DNA from: Tenuifilaceae bacterium CYCD
Lineage (GTDB): Bacteria; Bacteroidota; Bacteroidia; Bacteroidales; Tenuifilaceae
DNA length: 64,000 bases
NCBI GenBank assembly: GCA_036322835.1
Contig: AP027304.1
Span: 1,054,001-1,118,000 of the forward strand
Direction: 5' to 3'
The first letter of the stretch is position 1; every line of letters starts with the position of its first letter. The translations under genes were made by a program, and so were the position numbers. Shown piece after piece: positions 26,943-35,135 of this stretch. The notes under the pieces are model-generated. The model was not told the origin of the DNA. It searched no databases and worked only from the letters and a program-made list of their open reading frames with translations.

Positions 26943-26972
26943 TTTAAAGTGTGTTAATTTCATATATATTTG
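26943..26972 (+). promoter_or_regulatory. Promoter of the OmpH-like gene
   Basis: A -7 element TATATTTG (26965-26972) matches TAnnTTTG. TTTA at 26943-26946 lies 18 bases upstream as a near-match -33. The predicted leader of about 80 bases contains an ATG at the likely start point that opens a 25-codon hydrophobic frame, which I do not count as a gene. Confidence 0.5.
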
Positions 26973-27060
26973 CGAATGTTTGAACTCAACCTTTGGATTT
27001 TATTGGTTTTATTGAGTACATTAGTATTGATTTTTGAAAACAATTTAAACTAAATAGATA

Positions 27061-27678
27061 ATGAAAAAATTTACTCTAATTTTTAATATTGTTTTGGCTT
27101 TAGCCGTAGTTGCTCTATTTATACTGCATTTTACTCAAAAATCGGGTAAAATCGTTGCTAAAAATGGCAAAGTTGAAACATCAGCAGCACTTTCTGCTCA
27201 ATTCTCCGCAGCATGGGTTAATGTTGATACCATTCTCAACAATTACGATATGTACTTTGATATGCGTAAGGAACTAGAGGAGAATAGTCGCAAGCTTGAG
27301 GCTGAACTAAACGCAAAATCTAAAGCATTCGAAAAAGAGGCCATGGATTTTCAGGATAAAGTTCAAAAAGGGTTGGTAACCCGCTCCGAAGCTCAGCAAC
27401 TCCAAAATACTTTGGCCAACAAGGAGCAAGAACTTTACCGCTTACGCGATGAAATGCGCATGCAACTTGCCGATGAAGAACAAGTAAAGCTTCGTAAAAT
27501 CCAGAACAGTATCACCGAATTCTTAAAAGGATATAATGTTGACAAGGGTTACCATATCATTCTAAGTAACACATTTGGTGGCCCACTACTTTACGGACAT
27601 CCAGCATTAGACATTACCAGCGATGTACTTAAAGGTTTAAATGCAGAATACTCTGCCAATAGACCCGAGAAAAAATAG
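27061..27678 (+). CDS. OmpH/Skp family periplasmic chaperone-like protein
   Basis: The 205-residue protein has an N-terminal hydrophobic segment (about 5-24). There is no clear cleavage site, so it may be membrane-anchored. A long, charged coiled-coil follows (about 68-150, ELEENSRKLEAELNAKSK) and a C-terminal strand segment (YHIILSNTFGGPLLYG). This is the OmpH (Skp) fold: a trimer whose helical prongs hold unfolded outer-membrane proteins. Its usual partners, bamA and lpxD, are not adjacent here. A hairpin follows at 27714. Confidence 0.9.
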   Translation: MKKFTLIFNIVLALAVVALFILHFTQKSGKIVAKNGKVETSAALSAQFSAAWVNVDTILNNYDMYFDMRKELEENSRKLEAELNAKSKAFEKEAMDFQDKVQKGLVTRSEAQQLQNTLANKEQELYRLRDEMRMQLADEEQVKLRKIQNSITEFLKGYNVDKGYHIILSNTFGGPLLYGHPALDITSDVLKGLNAEYSANRPEKK

Positions 27679-27713
27679 GAAAACCCGCCTATACTAAACC
27701 TAAACCAACCCGG

Positions 27714-27747
27714 AACCCTTTCTTTTGGTTAACCAACTGAAAGGGTT
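27714..27747 (+). terminator. Terminator after the OmpH-like gene
   Basis: AACCCTTTC (27714-27722) pairs with GAAAGGGTT (27739-27747), and an inner TTGGTT/AACCAA palindrome (27725-27736) extends the stem. A CGCTATTTTTG tail follows. Confidence 0.75.
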
Positions 27748-27807
27748 TCGCTATTTTTGTAAATTAGAATTCAGATCGCAGGCAATAATCATCACATTCT
27801 TTTAGAT

Positions 27808-29079
27808 ATGCAGATTGCAGAGTATTTTTCAAAGAAAGATTTTGTTCCAAGAATTGAGGTAAAACCATCGGAAGAACTCAATATCTGCGTTGTTATACCT
27901 TCCTACAACGAGCCTAATCTTGAAAAATCTCTTTTTGCCTTAACCAGGTGCAAAATGCCCAAACGATGCGTAGAGGTGGTTGTGGTTGTAAACCATCCCG
28001 AAGGATCTGATCAAGAAACAATAGGATTATCAGAGCAATCTATAAAAACCGTAAAAGATATCAGCCTTAGATACAGCAATGATAGAATACAATTTTTTGG
28101 AGTAAAGGCATACGATCTTCCCCGTAAATGTGCGGGTGTTGGACTAGCCCGTCAAATTGGGATGGACGAGGCTGCATATAGATTGCTGCAGATCAACAAT
28201 CCCAATGGGATCATTGCTTGTTTTGATGCTGACGCCATCTGTATGGAGAATTATCTTGTTGAACTGGAGAATCTCTGGATGCAATACCCGAAAACTACCG
28301 CCTGTTCTATAAAATATGCTCACCCAACCAATGGTGCAGATTTTACCGATGAGATATATTCTGGGATTGCTGGCTACGAACTTCACCTTAGGTACTATAA
28401 TCAAGCATCTCGGCACATTGGATTTCCTTTCTCGTACCACACCATAGGATCATCCATGGCGAGTTCCGCAAAGACTTATATAAAGTTCGGTGGCATGAAC
28501 AGGCATCAGGCAGGAGAAGATTTTTACTTCCTTCAAAAAATAATTCCACACGGAAATTTTAGGGAACTCAACTCTACCTGTATATTTCCATCGCCACGGC
28601 CATCGAATCGTGTACCCTTTGGAACGGGCCGCGCCATGCTTAAGTACCTCGAAAATAAAGAGGAGGGCATAACAACCTACAACCTTAATTCTTTTCTCGA
28701 TTTAATTCCTTTTTTTAAGATCATAGGGGATTTCTGGGACATGAACGAAACCCAAATTAAAGTTGCAATAGGAACATTCCCAAAACCCCTAAACATTTTT
28801 CTAAACGAAAATCACGCCTCAACAGAAATTATCCGGGTAAAACAGAATACTGCAAACAAGCAATCGTTCTATAAACGAATCTTCCTCTGGTTCGATGCCT
28901 TTATGCTGTTAAAATACCTGAACTATGTAAACGAAAATTTTTACACAAGACAGCCCGTGCGAGATGAATCCATTAGACTGGCCAGATTAATTGATCTTCC
29001 TGTAAGTAATGCATATACGATTGAACTGCTAGATATATACCGAAAAAAAGATGCAGAGGAGTGGAGTCCTATAATCTAA
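27808..29079 (+). CDS. Glycosyltransferase family 2 protein
   Basis: A 423-residue cytoplasmic GT-A enzyme. VVIPSYNEPN (about 29-38) starts the nucleotide-sugar site. CFDADAICMEN (about 140-150) supplies the DxD-like metal site. ED-type acceptor residues appear in HQAGEDFYFLQK. No membrane segment is visible, and the acceptor cannot be inferred from the neighbours. The last 11 bases overlap the 3' end of the convergent phosphatase gene. Confidence 0.88.
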   Translation: MQIAEYFSKKDFVPRIEVKPSEELNICVVIPSYNEPNLEKSLFALTRCKMPKRCVEVVVVVNHPEGSDQETIGLSEQSIKTVKDISLRYSNDRIQFFGVKAYDLPRKCAGVGLARQIGMDEAAYRLLQINNPNGIIACFDADAICMENYLVELENLWMQYPKTTACSIKYAHPTNGADFTDEIYSGIAGYELHLRYYNQASRHIGFPFSYHTIGSSMASSAKTYIKFGGMNRHQAGEDFYFLQKIIPHGNFRELNSTCIFPSPRPSNRVPFGTGRAMLKYLENKEEGITTYNLNSFLDLIPFFKIIGDFWDMNETQIKVAIGTFPKPLNIFLNENHASTEIIRVKQNTANKQSFYKRIFLWFDAFMLLKYLNYVNENFYTRQPVRDESIRLARLIDLPVSNAYTIELLDIYRKKDAEEWSPII

Positions 29080-31615
29080 AGCCCACCACTAAGATATCGT
29101 CAACCTGTTCGTGCTCGCCTTTCCAATCAAAATGAGCGGATTGAATGATATCTCGCTGATCCTCCATGGGTTTATCGTAAATTGTGGTAAGTAGTTCCTT
29201 GAACTTTTTGGACATAAACTTACGCCCATCGGATCCTCCAAACTGATCGGAATATCCATCGGAGAACATGTAAAAAGTATCGCCACTTTGCACCGCCACC
29301 TCGTGGTTAGTAAACGACATATGATCGTTTAGGTGAACCGCAACCGGCATCTTATCGGCCTTGTACTCGATTAACTCGCCATTACGAATCTGATACAGAG
29401 GATTGTATGCCCCAGCCCACTCCAACCTCATGCTCTGCTTATCAATAACACAAAGCGATATATCCATACCATCCTTTTGCTCATCGAACTTTCCGGTTTG
29501 GGAGAGTGTTGTCTTAATGTGATTCCTAAGATGATTCAAAATTTCTGAAGGTTGAAGCACATTTTCCTTATTCACAATCTCATAGAGGAACGAAACTCCG
29601 AGCATGCTCATGAATGCTCCTGGAACACCGTGACCTGTACAATCGGCGGCAACTAAGATAATTTTATCGTTTTTGCGGGTCATCCAGTAGAAATCACCGC
29701 TCACAATATCGCGCGGCATAAATAGCACAAAGTGCTCGGGGAGCGAATCGCTAATTAAATTCGACGAAGGGAGAACGGCTTTCTGGATTCGGCTAGCATA
29801 CTTAATACTATCGGTAATTTCTTGCTTTTGCTTAGTAATAAGAAGATTCTTTTCCTCCAGAATTTGATTCGCCCTCTGTTTGTCGCGGAACATCTTAAAC
29901 ATCAGCAAGGCAACCATCAGAATGAGGATTACCCCAACAATTGCTGCAATAATCATCAACCTCTGACGCTGAATAACCGACTCCCTGAGGTCTGCCTCGT
30001 TCTTCAAAAGTTTATTTTCCTGCTCCTTTTTATCCGTTTCATACTTAGTTTGCATCTCGGTGATTATCTTTTGGCTTTTCTCCGAGAATATTTCGTCCTT
30101 AATTTTGGTAGCCATTTTGTGGTAAAAAAAGGCTGTGCCCACGTTGTCCTTTTGCTCGTAAAGTAACGATAGCTTCTCATAGCAGAATCTCAACGTTTCC
30201 TTCAACCCCAACTCAGAGGAGAGCTTAGCGCACTCAAGGAAAGTAGACTCGGCAGAGTTAAGATTCCTTTGTCGGTATTGACTCTCGCCTAAAGCATAGA
30301 GCGCAGCTGTAATCTCATATTGGAGACTATTCTTCCGAGCAAGTTGCAACCCCTTATTAATATACGACTCGGCCTTTACCCAATCCCTTGCCCAACTATA
30401 TGTACTTCCTAAGTTTATATTCACTTTGGCTATTTCGGCCTCATTCTTCGTCTCTGTCAATATTTTAAGTGCCTGATTGTAAAAATCTAAAGAATTAGAA
30501 AAGGTTGTAAAAATGTCGCGTTGCTTAATTTTGTAAAGAGAATCCTCCCATGCCTCGCCATACTGTTCAACAAACTTGTTGGTTACAAGCCGTGAGTATG
30601 CATTCCCAATATTCTGAAGCGTCTGGCCTTCTTCGTTCTTTGCCCCCATCTGTCTAAAAATCGTCAAAGCTCTATTATGGTACTCCAACGCCTTGTTATA
30701 GTTACTCTCGTTTTCCTTAGTTGCCAATGCGCTTTGCGAGAGATTTTCGTAGGTTGCTCCAATGCCCGAACAGGATAGGGCAATTCCACTGGTATAGTTT
30801 ATCTCCTCAAATATTTTTAATGCTTTCTGATACTGCTCCAGGGCTTGCTGATAATTGCCAATGCTAGTATGAGTATTTCCAAAGTTATAGTATGCAATAG
30901 CAAGTCCTTCAGGATCGTCAAAGGTTTGCTTTATCTCAATTTCCTTTTTGTAAAACTCTATAGATTTATTGTAATCGGCCGCGTTAAAGTAAAGTTGACC
31001 CAGTTGGTTGTAGGTTTGCGCTATATCCTTCTTGCTGTCAATCTTTTGATACAACAATAACGCCTTGTTAATACATAATAGAGCCGAATCTACTGTTCCT
31101 GCTGTTCTGTGAATCATTCCAATCTGCAACAATGCCGATGCCTGATATCGAAAACTATCTACCTCCTCAGCCTTTATAAGTAATTGATTTGCAAATGATT
31201 TAGATTTATCTAAGGAATCAATATTAAAATATATTTGCATTAAGCGATTAAGAGCATTGAGCGATCCTTTGTTATACCCAATTTTTCGGCTAAGGTCTAG
31301 TGATTTATTAAAATTTTCTAACGCTTTTTCGTCATTATTCTGATTATAATAAACAAATCCCAAATTGTCGTAAGCGTCAACAAGCGCATTCTCATTAATT
31401 TTTTTAGCAACGCCTATTGCTTCATCTGCATATTTTATTGCCTCATCGGAATCGGAGGTAATATCGGACAATTTGTATAGAATCCTTAACTTTTCATCGC
31501 CTTTTACCCTGGAAAGCAAGTTTACAAGACTATCTTTTTCAGTGGACTGCGAAAATCCATTGGCTGAAAAAGCAATTAAAACAATGAATAAAACTACCTT
31601 GGCTCTGAGTGACAT
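29069..31615 (-). CDS. TPR-containing SpoIIE-type protein phosphatase, membrane-bound
   Basis: An 848-residue signalling protein. The signal peptide (ends FSANGFSQ) leads into a periplasmic array of TPR repeats to about residue 530 (motif examples: DNLGFVYYNQNNDEKALENF, YYNFGNTHTSIGNYQQALEQY). A transmembrane helix at about 565-585 (MIIAAIVGVILILMVALLMF) precedes a coiled-coil linker and a PP2C-like SpoIIE domain at about 620-848. Phosphatase metal motifs are VSGDFYWMT, ADCTGHGVPGAFMS and FSDGYSDQFGG. It probably couples envelope binding to dephosphorylation of an anti-sigma-factor antagonist or similar target; the target is not in the window. Confidence 0.92.
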   Translation of the reverse strand: MSLRAKVVLFIVLIAFSANGFSQSTEKDSLVNLLSRVKGDEKLRILYKLSDITSDSDEAIKYADEAIGVAKKINENALVDAYDNLGFVYYNQNNDEKALENFNKSLDLSRKIGYNKGSLNALNRLMQIYFNIDSLDKSKSFANQLLIKAEEVDSFRYQASALLQIGMIHRTAGTVDSALLCINKALLLYQKIDSKKDIAQTYNQLGQLYFNAADYNKSIEFYKKEIEIKQTFDDPEGLAIAYYNFGNTHTSIGNYQQALEQYQKALKIFEEINYTSGIALSCSGIGATYENLSQSALATKENESNYNKALEYHNRALTIFRQMGAKNEEGQTLQNIGNAYSRLVTNKFVEQYGEAWEDSLYKIKQRDIFTTFSNSLDFYNQALKILTETKNEAEIAKVNINLGSTYSWARDWVKAESYINKGLQLARKNSLQYEITAALYALGESQYRQRNLNSAESTFLECAKLSSELGLKETLRFCYEKLSLLYEQKDNVGTAFFYHKMATKIKDEIFSEKSQKIITEMQTKYETDKKEQENKLLKNEADLRESVIQRQRLMIIAAIVGVILILMVALLMFKMFRDKQRANQILEEKNLLITKQKQEITDSIKYASRIQKAVLPSSNLISDSLPEHFVLFMPRDIVSGDFYWMTRKNDKIILVAADCTGHGVPGAFMSMLGVSFLYEIVNKENVLQPSEILNHLRNHIKTTLSQTGKFDEQKDGMDISLCVIDKQSMRLEWAGAYNPLYQIRNGELIEYKADKMPVAVHLNDHMSFTNHEVAVQSGDTFYMFSDGYSDQFGGSDGRKFMSKKFKELLTTIYDKPMEDQRDIIQSAHFDWKGEHEQVDDILVVGFRL

Positions 31616-31664
31616 GATTGTTTAGATTGTAACCAGCAAAATAACAAAAGTTTACGATATATCA

Positions 31665-31672
31665 CAAAAGTA
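31665..31672 (-). promoter_or_regulatory. -7 promoter element of the TPR-SpoIIE gene
   Basis: On the minus strand TACTTTTG matches TAnnTTTG and lies 49 bases before the ATG. A TTTA 18 bases upstream is the only -33 candidate. Confidence 0.45.
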
Positions 31673-31757
31673 CGCTAATATTTATTTCATTAAAGCCATA
31701 CTCAATAATTCACAATACTATTGCAAATGCATTATTTATTGATGGAATCAAAACTCA

Positions 31758-31788
31758 TTTCTAGAATCTTATTTAATAGCTATCTTTG
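31758..31788 (+). promoter_or_regulatory. Promoter of the DUF4834 gene
   Basis: TATCTTTG (31781-31788) matches TAnnTTTG, with a near-match TTTC (31758-31761) 19 bases upstream. The ATG at 31819 is 30 bases downstream. Confidence 0.5.
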
Positions 31789-31818
31789 CAGCTAATGAAT
31801 TAAGTTTTAACACAGAAT

Positions 31819-32049
31819 ATGATAGCATTTTTCACCTTTTTGTTCTATTTTTTCTTGTCGTTGATTATTCTAGGATTTATCTCTCGAATTCTTTTAAAAT
31901 TATGGTTGAGAAGGGTTTTCCGAAAAATTAATCAAAATGATAAGAATTATTATCAGGATAATAGCCAAAGCAACAATAATCCCCAGCCGAAGAAAAAGAT
32001 AATTGACCGAAACGAGGGCGATTACGTTGACTATGAAGAAGTAAAGTAA
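31819..32049 (+). CDS. DUF4834 family small membrane protein
   Basis: A 76-residue protein with one N-terminal transmembrane helix (about 4-26), a basic stretch (LRRVFRK), a polar Asn/Gln-rich middle, and an acidic tail GDYVDYEEVK. This matches the DUF4834 family, which is found in Bacteroidota and has no known function. It lies 24 bases before the ROK kinase gene and is probably cotranscribed with it. Confidence 0.8.
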   Translation: MIAFFTFLFYFFLSLIILGFISRILLKLWLRRVFRKINQNDKNYYQDNSQSNNNPQPKKKIIDRNEGDYVDYEEVK

Positions 32050-32073
32050 ATTTCATCCAACAACATTGTAACA

Positions 32074-33027
32074 ATGCAGGAAGTTGTAGCGGGAATAGAT
32101 ATTGGCGGAACCAACACCGTAATTGGTATTGTAACCCCAAATGGGGAAATATTAAAAGAATGCACAATCTCAACCAAGGGCCAAGAAACTTTCGATGGTT
32201 TTGTTAAAACCATTTCGGTTGAAATAGAAAGATTGCTATCGGAGTTGGAACATGCGTACACCCTCAAAGGGGTTGGCATTGGTGCACCCAATGGTTCTTA
32301 CAATCTTGGGGCAATTGTAGATGCCCCCAACTTAGGTTGGAAAGGAATTCTGCCGCTTTGCAAGGAAATCACCATGAATACAGGCGTCCCCGCTGTTGTT
32401 ACCAACGATGCAAATGCCGCTGCCCTAGGCGAACTTTTGTTTGGCGCGGCAAAAGGAATGAAAAACTTTGTGGTTATTACACTCGGAACAGGTTTAGGAA
32501 GCGGCATTGTGGTTGATGGAAAACTTGTAGTTGGGCACGATGGTTTTGCAGGAGAATTCGGTCATGTTGTTGCAAAAATTAATGGTCGACAGTGCGGATG
32601 CGGAAAACGGGGATGCCTGGAAACCTACGCATCGGCGACAGGAATTCGCCGTACCGCATTTAAAATGCTGGCAGATATAAATCAACCCAGCATTTTACGC
32701 AATATTACCTTCGAAAAACTTTCGGCTAAAATGGTAACCGAAGCAGCTAAAACTGGCGATCCTCTTGCCCGTGCAGCATTTGAATACACTGGGTTGATAC
32801 TTGGAACTCGACTGGCCGATCTGGTTGCCATACTAAATCCCGAAGCAATTTTCTTCTTTGGAGGACTGGCAAACGCAGGCGAACTTCTTTTCGATCCAAC
32901 CCGCCGATATATGGAAGAGTACATGTTCCCGGTATTCAAGGGAAAAGTTAAATTGCTAACCTCTGGCTTGCAGGACAAAAATGCAGCAGTGCTTGGTGCT
33001 GCTGCACTAATGTGGCAAGAATTTTAG
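32074..33027 (+). CDS. ROK family sugar kinase (glucokinase-like)
   Basis: A 317-residue cytoplasmic kinase. The N-terminal phosphate loop is DIGGTNTVIGIV (about 9-20). Sugar-binding residues are in TNDANAAALGE and GTGLGSGIV. The catalytic-site region EFGHVV and the zinc-binding CGCGKRGCLE (about 179-188) are complete. It probably phosphorylates glucose or a related hexose; substrate specificity is inferred from family. A hairpin and the ribE promoter lie directly after. Confidence 0.93.
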   Translation: MQEVVAGIDIGGTNTVIGIVTPNGEILKECTISTKGQETFDGFVKTISVEIERLLSELEHAYTLKGVGIGAPNGSYNLGAIVDAPNLGWKGILPLCKEITMNTGVPAVVTNDANAAALGELLFGAAKGMKNFVVITLGTGLGSGIVVDGKLVVGHDGFAGEFGHVVAKINGRQCGCGKRGCLETYASATGIRRTAFKMLADINQPSILRNITFEKLSAKMVTEAAKTGDPLARAAFEYTGLILGTRLADLVAILNPEAIFFFGGLANAGELLFDPTRRYMEEYMFPVFKGKVKLLTSGLQDKNAAVLGAAALMWQEF

Positions 33028-33060
33028 GTAAAATTTACACAACTAATAACATAAACTTAA

Positions 33061-33092
33061 AGCCACTGCAATATTTTGTTAGTGGCTCTTTT
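33061..33092 (+). terminator. Terminator after the ROK kinase gene
   Basis: AGCCACT (33061-33067) pairs with AGTGGCT (33081-33087), and a CTTTTT run follows. The loop contains TTTG, which can serve as the -33 element of the next gene. Confidence 0.8.
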
Positions 33093-33102
33093 TATATCTT
33101 TG
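33075..33102 (+). promoter_or_regulatory. Promoter of riboflavin synthase
   Basis: TATCTTTG (33095-33102) matches TAnnTTTG. TTTG at 33075-33078 is 16 bases upstream, slightly short spacing. The -33 lies in the loop of the preceding terminator. Confidence 0.5.
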
Positions 33103-33144
33103 TAAAGGATTCAATAACATGTTTAACCATAAAACAATCATAGT

Positions 33145-33765
33145 ATGTTTTCAGGAATAGTGGAAGAACCCGCAAAAGTGGTTGCTCTTGAAAGAGAAAA
33201 GGAAAACTTGCACATCACCCTTCAATGTTCGTTTACCGATAATTTAAAAATAGACCAAAGCATTGCGCACAATGGTGTTTGCCTAACTGTTGTTAAAAAA
33301 ACTGGCGATAACTATACCGTTACAGCAATTAAGGAAACCCTCGATAAAACAAACCTTGGTTTACTTAAAGTTGGCGACAAAGTTAACCTTGAACGCAGCA
33401 TGAAGATTGATAGTTTGCTTGATGGGCACCTTGTTCAGGGGCATGTTGATCAAACTGCAGTTTGCACAAAAATTGAGGAGGCCGATGGCAGCTGGTATTT
33501 CACCTTTGAGTACGATCCATCAAAAGGAAATATCACCGTTGAAAAAGGTTCGGTATCTGTAAATGGAGTTAGCTTGACGGTTGTAAATTCAAAAGAGAAA
33601 TCTTTTCAGGTTGCGATTATTCCCTACACCTATGAGCACACTAATTTCCATCAATTCAAGGTTGGAACCGTTGTTAACCTGGAGTTCGATATCGTAGGAA
33701 AATACATCACCAAGATGCTTAAACAGTACCTAGAGTCTGGGCAAATTGACAGATTGATAAAGTAA
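33145..33765 (+). CDS. ribE: Riboflavin synthase, alpha subunit
   Basis: A 206-residue enzyme that dismutates two 6,7-dimethyl-8-ribityllumazines into riboflavin and a pyrimidinedione. The duplicated lumazine-binding barrels are clear: MFSGIVEE at the start, NGVCLTV in repeat 1 and NGVSLTV in repeat 2, with LLDGHLVQGHVD between. No FMN riboswitch is visible upstream, and no other rib gene is in the window. Confidence 0.95.
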   Translation: MFSGIVEEPAKVVALEREKENLHITLQCSFTDNLKIDQSIAHNGVCLTVVKKTGDNYTVTAIKETLDKTNLGLLKVGDKVNLERSMKIDSLLDGHLVQGHVDQTAVCTKIEEADGSWYFTFEYDPSKGNITVEKGSVSVNGVSLTVVNSKEKSFQVAIIPYTYEHTNFHQFKVGTVVNLEFDIVGKYITKMLKQYLESGQIDRLIK

Positions 33766-33831
33766 GTAGAAACGTTAATTATGATTCTTGCATTCGGCTA
33801 AAATCTCTAGTTTATTTAAACGAACATCATT

Positions 33832-34890
33832 GTGAACTCGGAAAACCTAGTTGAATCGCCAAAGAGCATTTCGGTTATAATAGCCTTAATTGCTGGAATG
33901 GTTGTTGGAATAATTACAGCCATTTTCTACGGTTTCAACACCGAAACCACAATAATACTATCCATTGCATCGGCCTTAGCAATATTTACAATAATCCTTA
34001 TAGTTTCAAACCTTCTTATCAACCTTTTTTTAGCCAAAAAGATATCCCCTCTTTACAAAACTCTTTACCAGGTTGACATTAGTACATCGCAATTAGTCGA
34101 AAACATTGACGAAGGAAAGGTAATGGGTAAAATTAAAACCGATATCGCCGCATGGGCTAATAATAAAACTCAGGAAATTGGCCGACTAAAGGAAATGGAA
34201 CGCTACCGCAAAGAATTTTTAGGTAACGTTTCGCACGAGTTAAAAACACCTATATTTAACATTCAAGGTTACGTCCTAACGCTTCTCGATGGGGGTTTAG
34301 ATGATCCAACCATTAATAAGAAATACCTCGAACGAACCGAAAAAAGTATTAACCGGCTTATAGGAATTGTTGATGATTTAGAGACAATTTCAAAACTTGA
34401 AGCCGGAGAACTTAAACTTAACAACGAAAAATTCAGCATTGTTGGATTGGTTGAAGATGTTTTTGAAGCGCTCGACGACCGAGCCAAAAAGAAATCCATC
34501 ACACTTAGCTTCGATAAGGATTACGAAAAACCAATTTGGGTTAATGCGGATAAAAAGAAAATCAACCAAGTAATTTACAATCTTGTTCTTAATTCAATTA
34601 ACTACGGAAATATGGGTGGAAAAACCACTGTTTCTTTCACCGACCTAGAGAACAAAATCGCCGTTGAAGTAAACGATAACGGCGTTGGAATAGACCAAAA
34701 AGATATTCCTAGAATTTTTGAACGTTTCTATAGAGTAGACAAAAGTCGTTCGCGCGAACAAGGCGGAACCGGTTTAGGCCTTGCCATAGTTAAGCATATT
34801 ATTGAGGGTCACAAACAGAGCATTAGCGTACGTAGCAGTTTGAATCAGGGAACATCGTTTATATTTACTCTTGGTAGGGCTAAAAAGTAA
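33832..34890 (+). CDS. Sensor histidine kinase (PhoR-like)
   Basis: The 352-residue inner-membrane kinase has two transmembrane helices at about 13-30 and 40-64 with almost no periplasmic loop. A linker helix leads to the HisKA domain, whose phospho-accepting His is in FLGNVSHELKTPIFN (about 131-145). The ATPase domain has NLVLNSINYGN (N box), VNDNGVGI (G1), FERFYRVD (F box) and GGTGLGLAIVKHI (G2). The start is GTG (catcattgtgaac). No response regulator is adjacent; it is an orphan kinase here. Confidence 0.93.
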   Translation: MNSENLVESPKSISVIIALIAGMVVGIITAIFYGFNTETTIILSIASALAIFTIILIVSNLLINLFLAKKISPLYKTLYQVDISTSQLVENIDEGKVMGKIKTDIAAWANNKTQEIGRLKEMERYRKEFLGNVSHELKTPIFNIQGYVLTLLDGGLDDPTINKKYLERTEKSINRLIGIVDDLETISKLEAGELKLNNEKFSIVGLVEDVFEALDDRAKKKSITLSFDKDYEKPIWVNADKKKINQVIYNLVLNSINYGNMGGKTTVSFTDLENKIAVEVNDNGVGIDQKDIPRIFERFYRVDKSRSREQGGTGLGLAIVKHIIEGHKQSISVRSSLNQGTSFIFTLGRAKK

Positions 34891-34938
34891 GTACCCAAAT
34901 TGCCATTAAAAATCAACAAATTAGCCCTCCCTTTTCTA

Positions 34939-34970
34939 TTTGATTTTATTCAAATTATGCTATATCTTTG
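34939..34970 (+). promoter_or_regulatory. Promoter of ileS
   Basis: TTTG (34939-34942), 20 bases, then TATCTTTG (34963-34970): the complete Bacteroidota promoter pattern. It leaves a leader of about 160 bases before the ATG at 35136, in which I see no confident T-box or other riboswitch. Confidence 0.7.
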
Positions 34971-35135
34971 TGAGATTTTTCAGAAAAGTTATGTTTTGAT
35001 ATTCGTCTAAATATCAATCAAATAAACTGGGTAAGGATTTTTATTTACGGCGTTTTGAATACCTTCCAACGTCCATAAAACTTGGAAGCGTCAATAAGAT
35101 GAGTGAATTTTGTGGTGATTATTAATGTTTATTAA

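Noticed and set aside
26976-27053. 25-codon hydrophobic frame (MFELNLWILLVLLS...) before the OmpH-like gene
   Set aside because: Its ATG falls at the predicted transcription start after TATATTTG, so it probably cannot be translated; it is more likely part of the leader.
34971-35135. Possible T-box leader before ileS
   Set aside because: No specifier loop or T-box sequence could be recognised and T-boxes are not expected in this phylum; the leader is reported only as sequence after a promoter.
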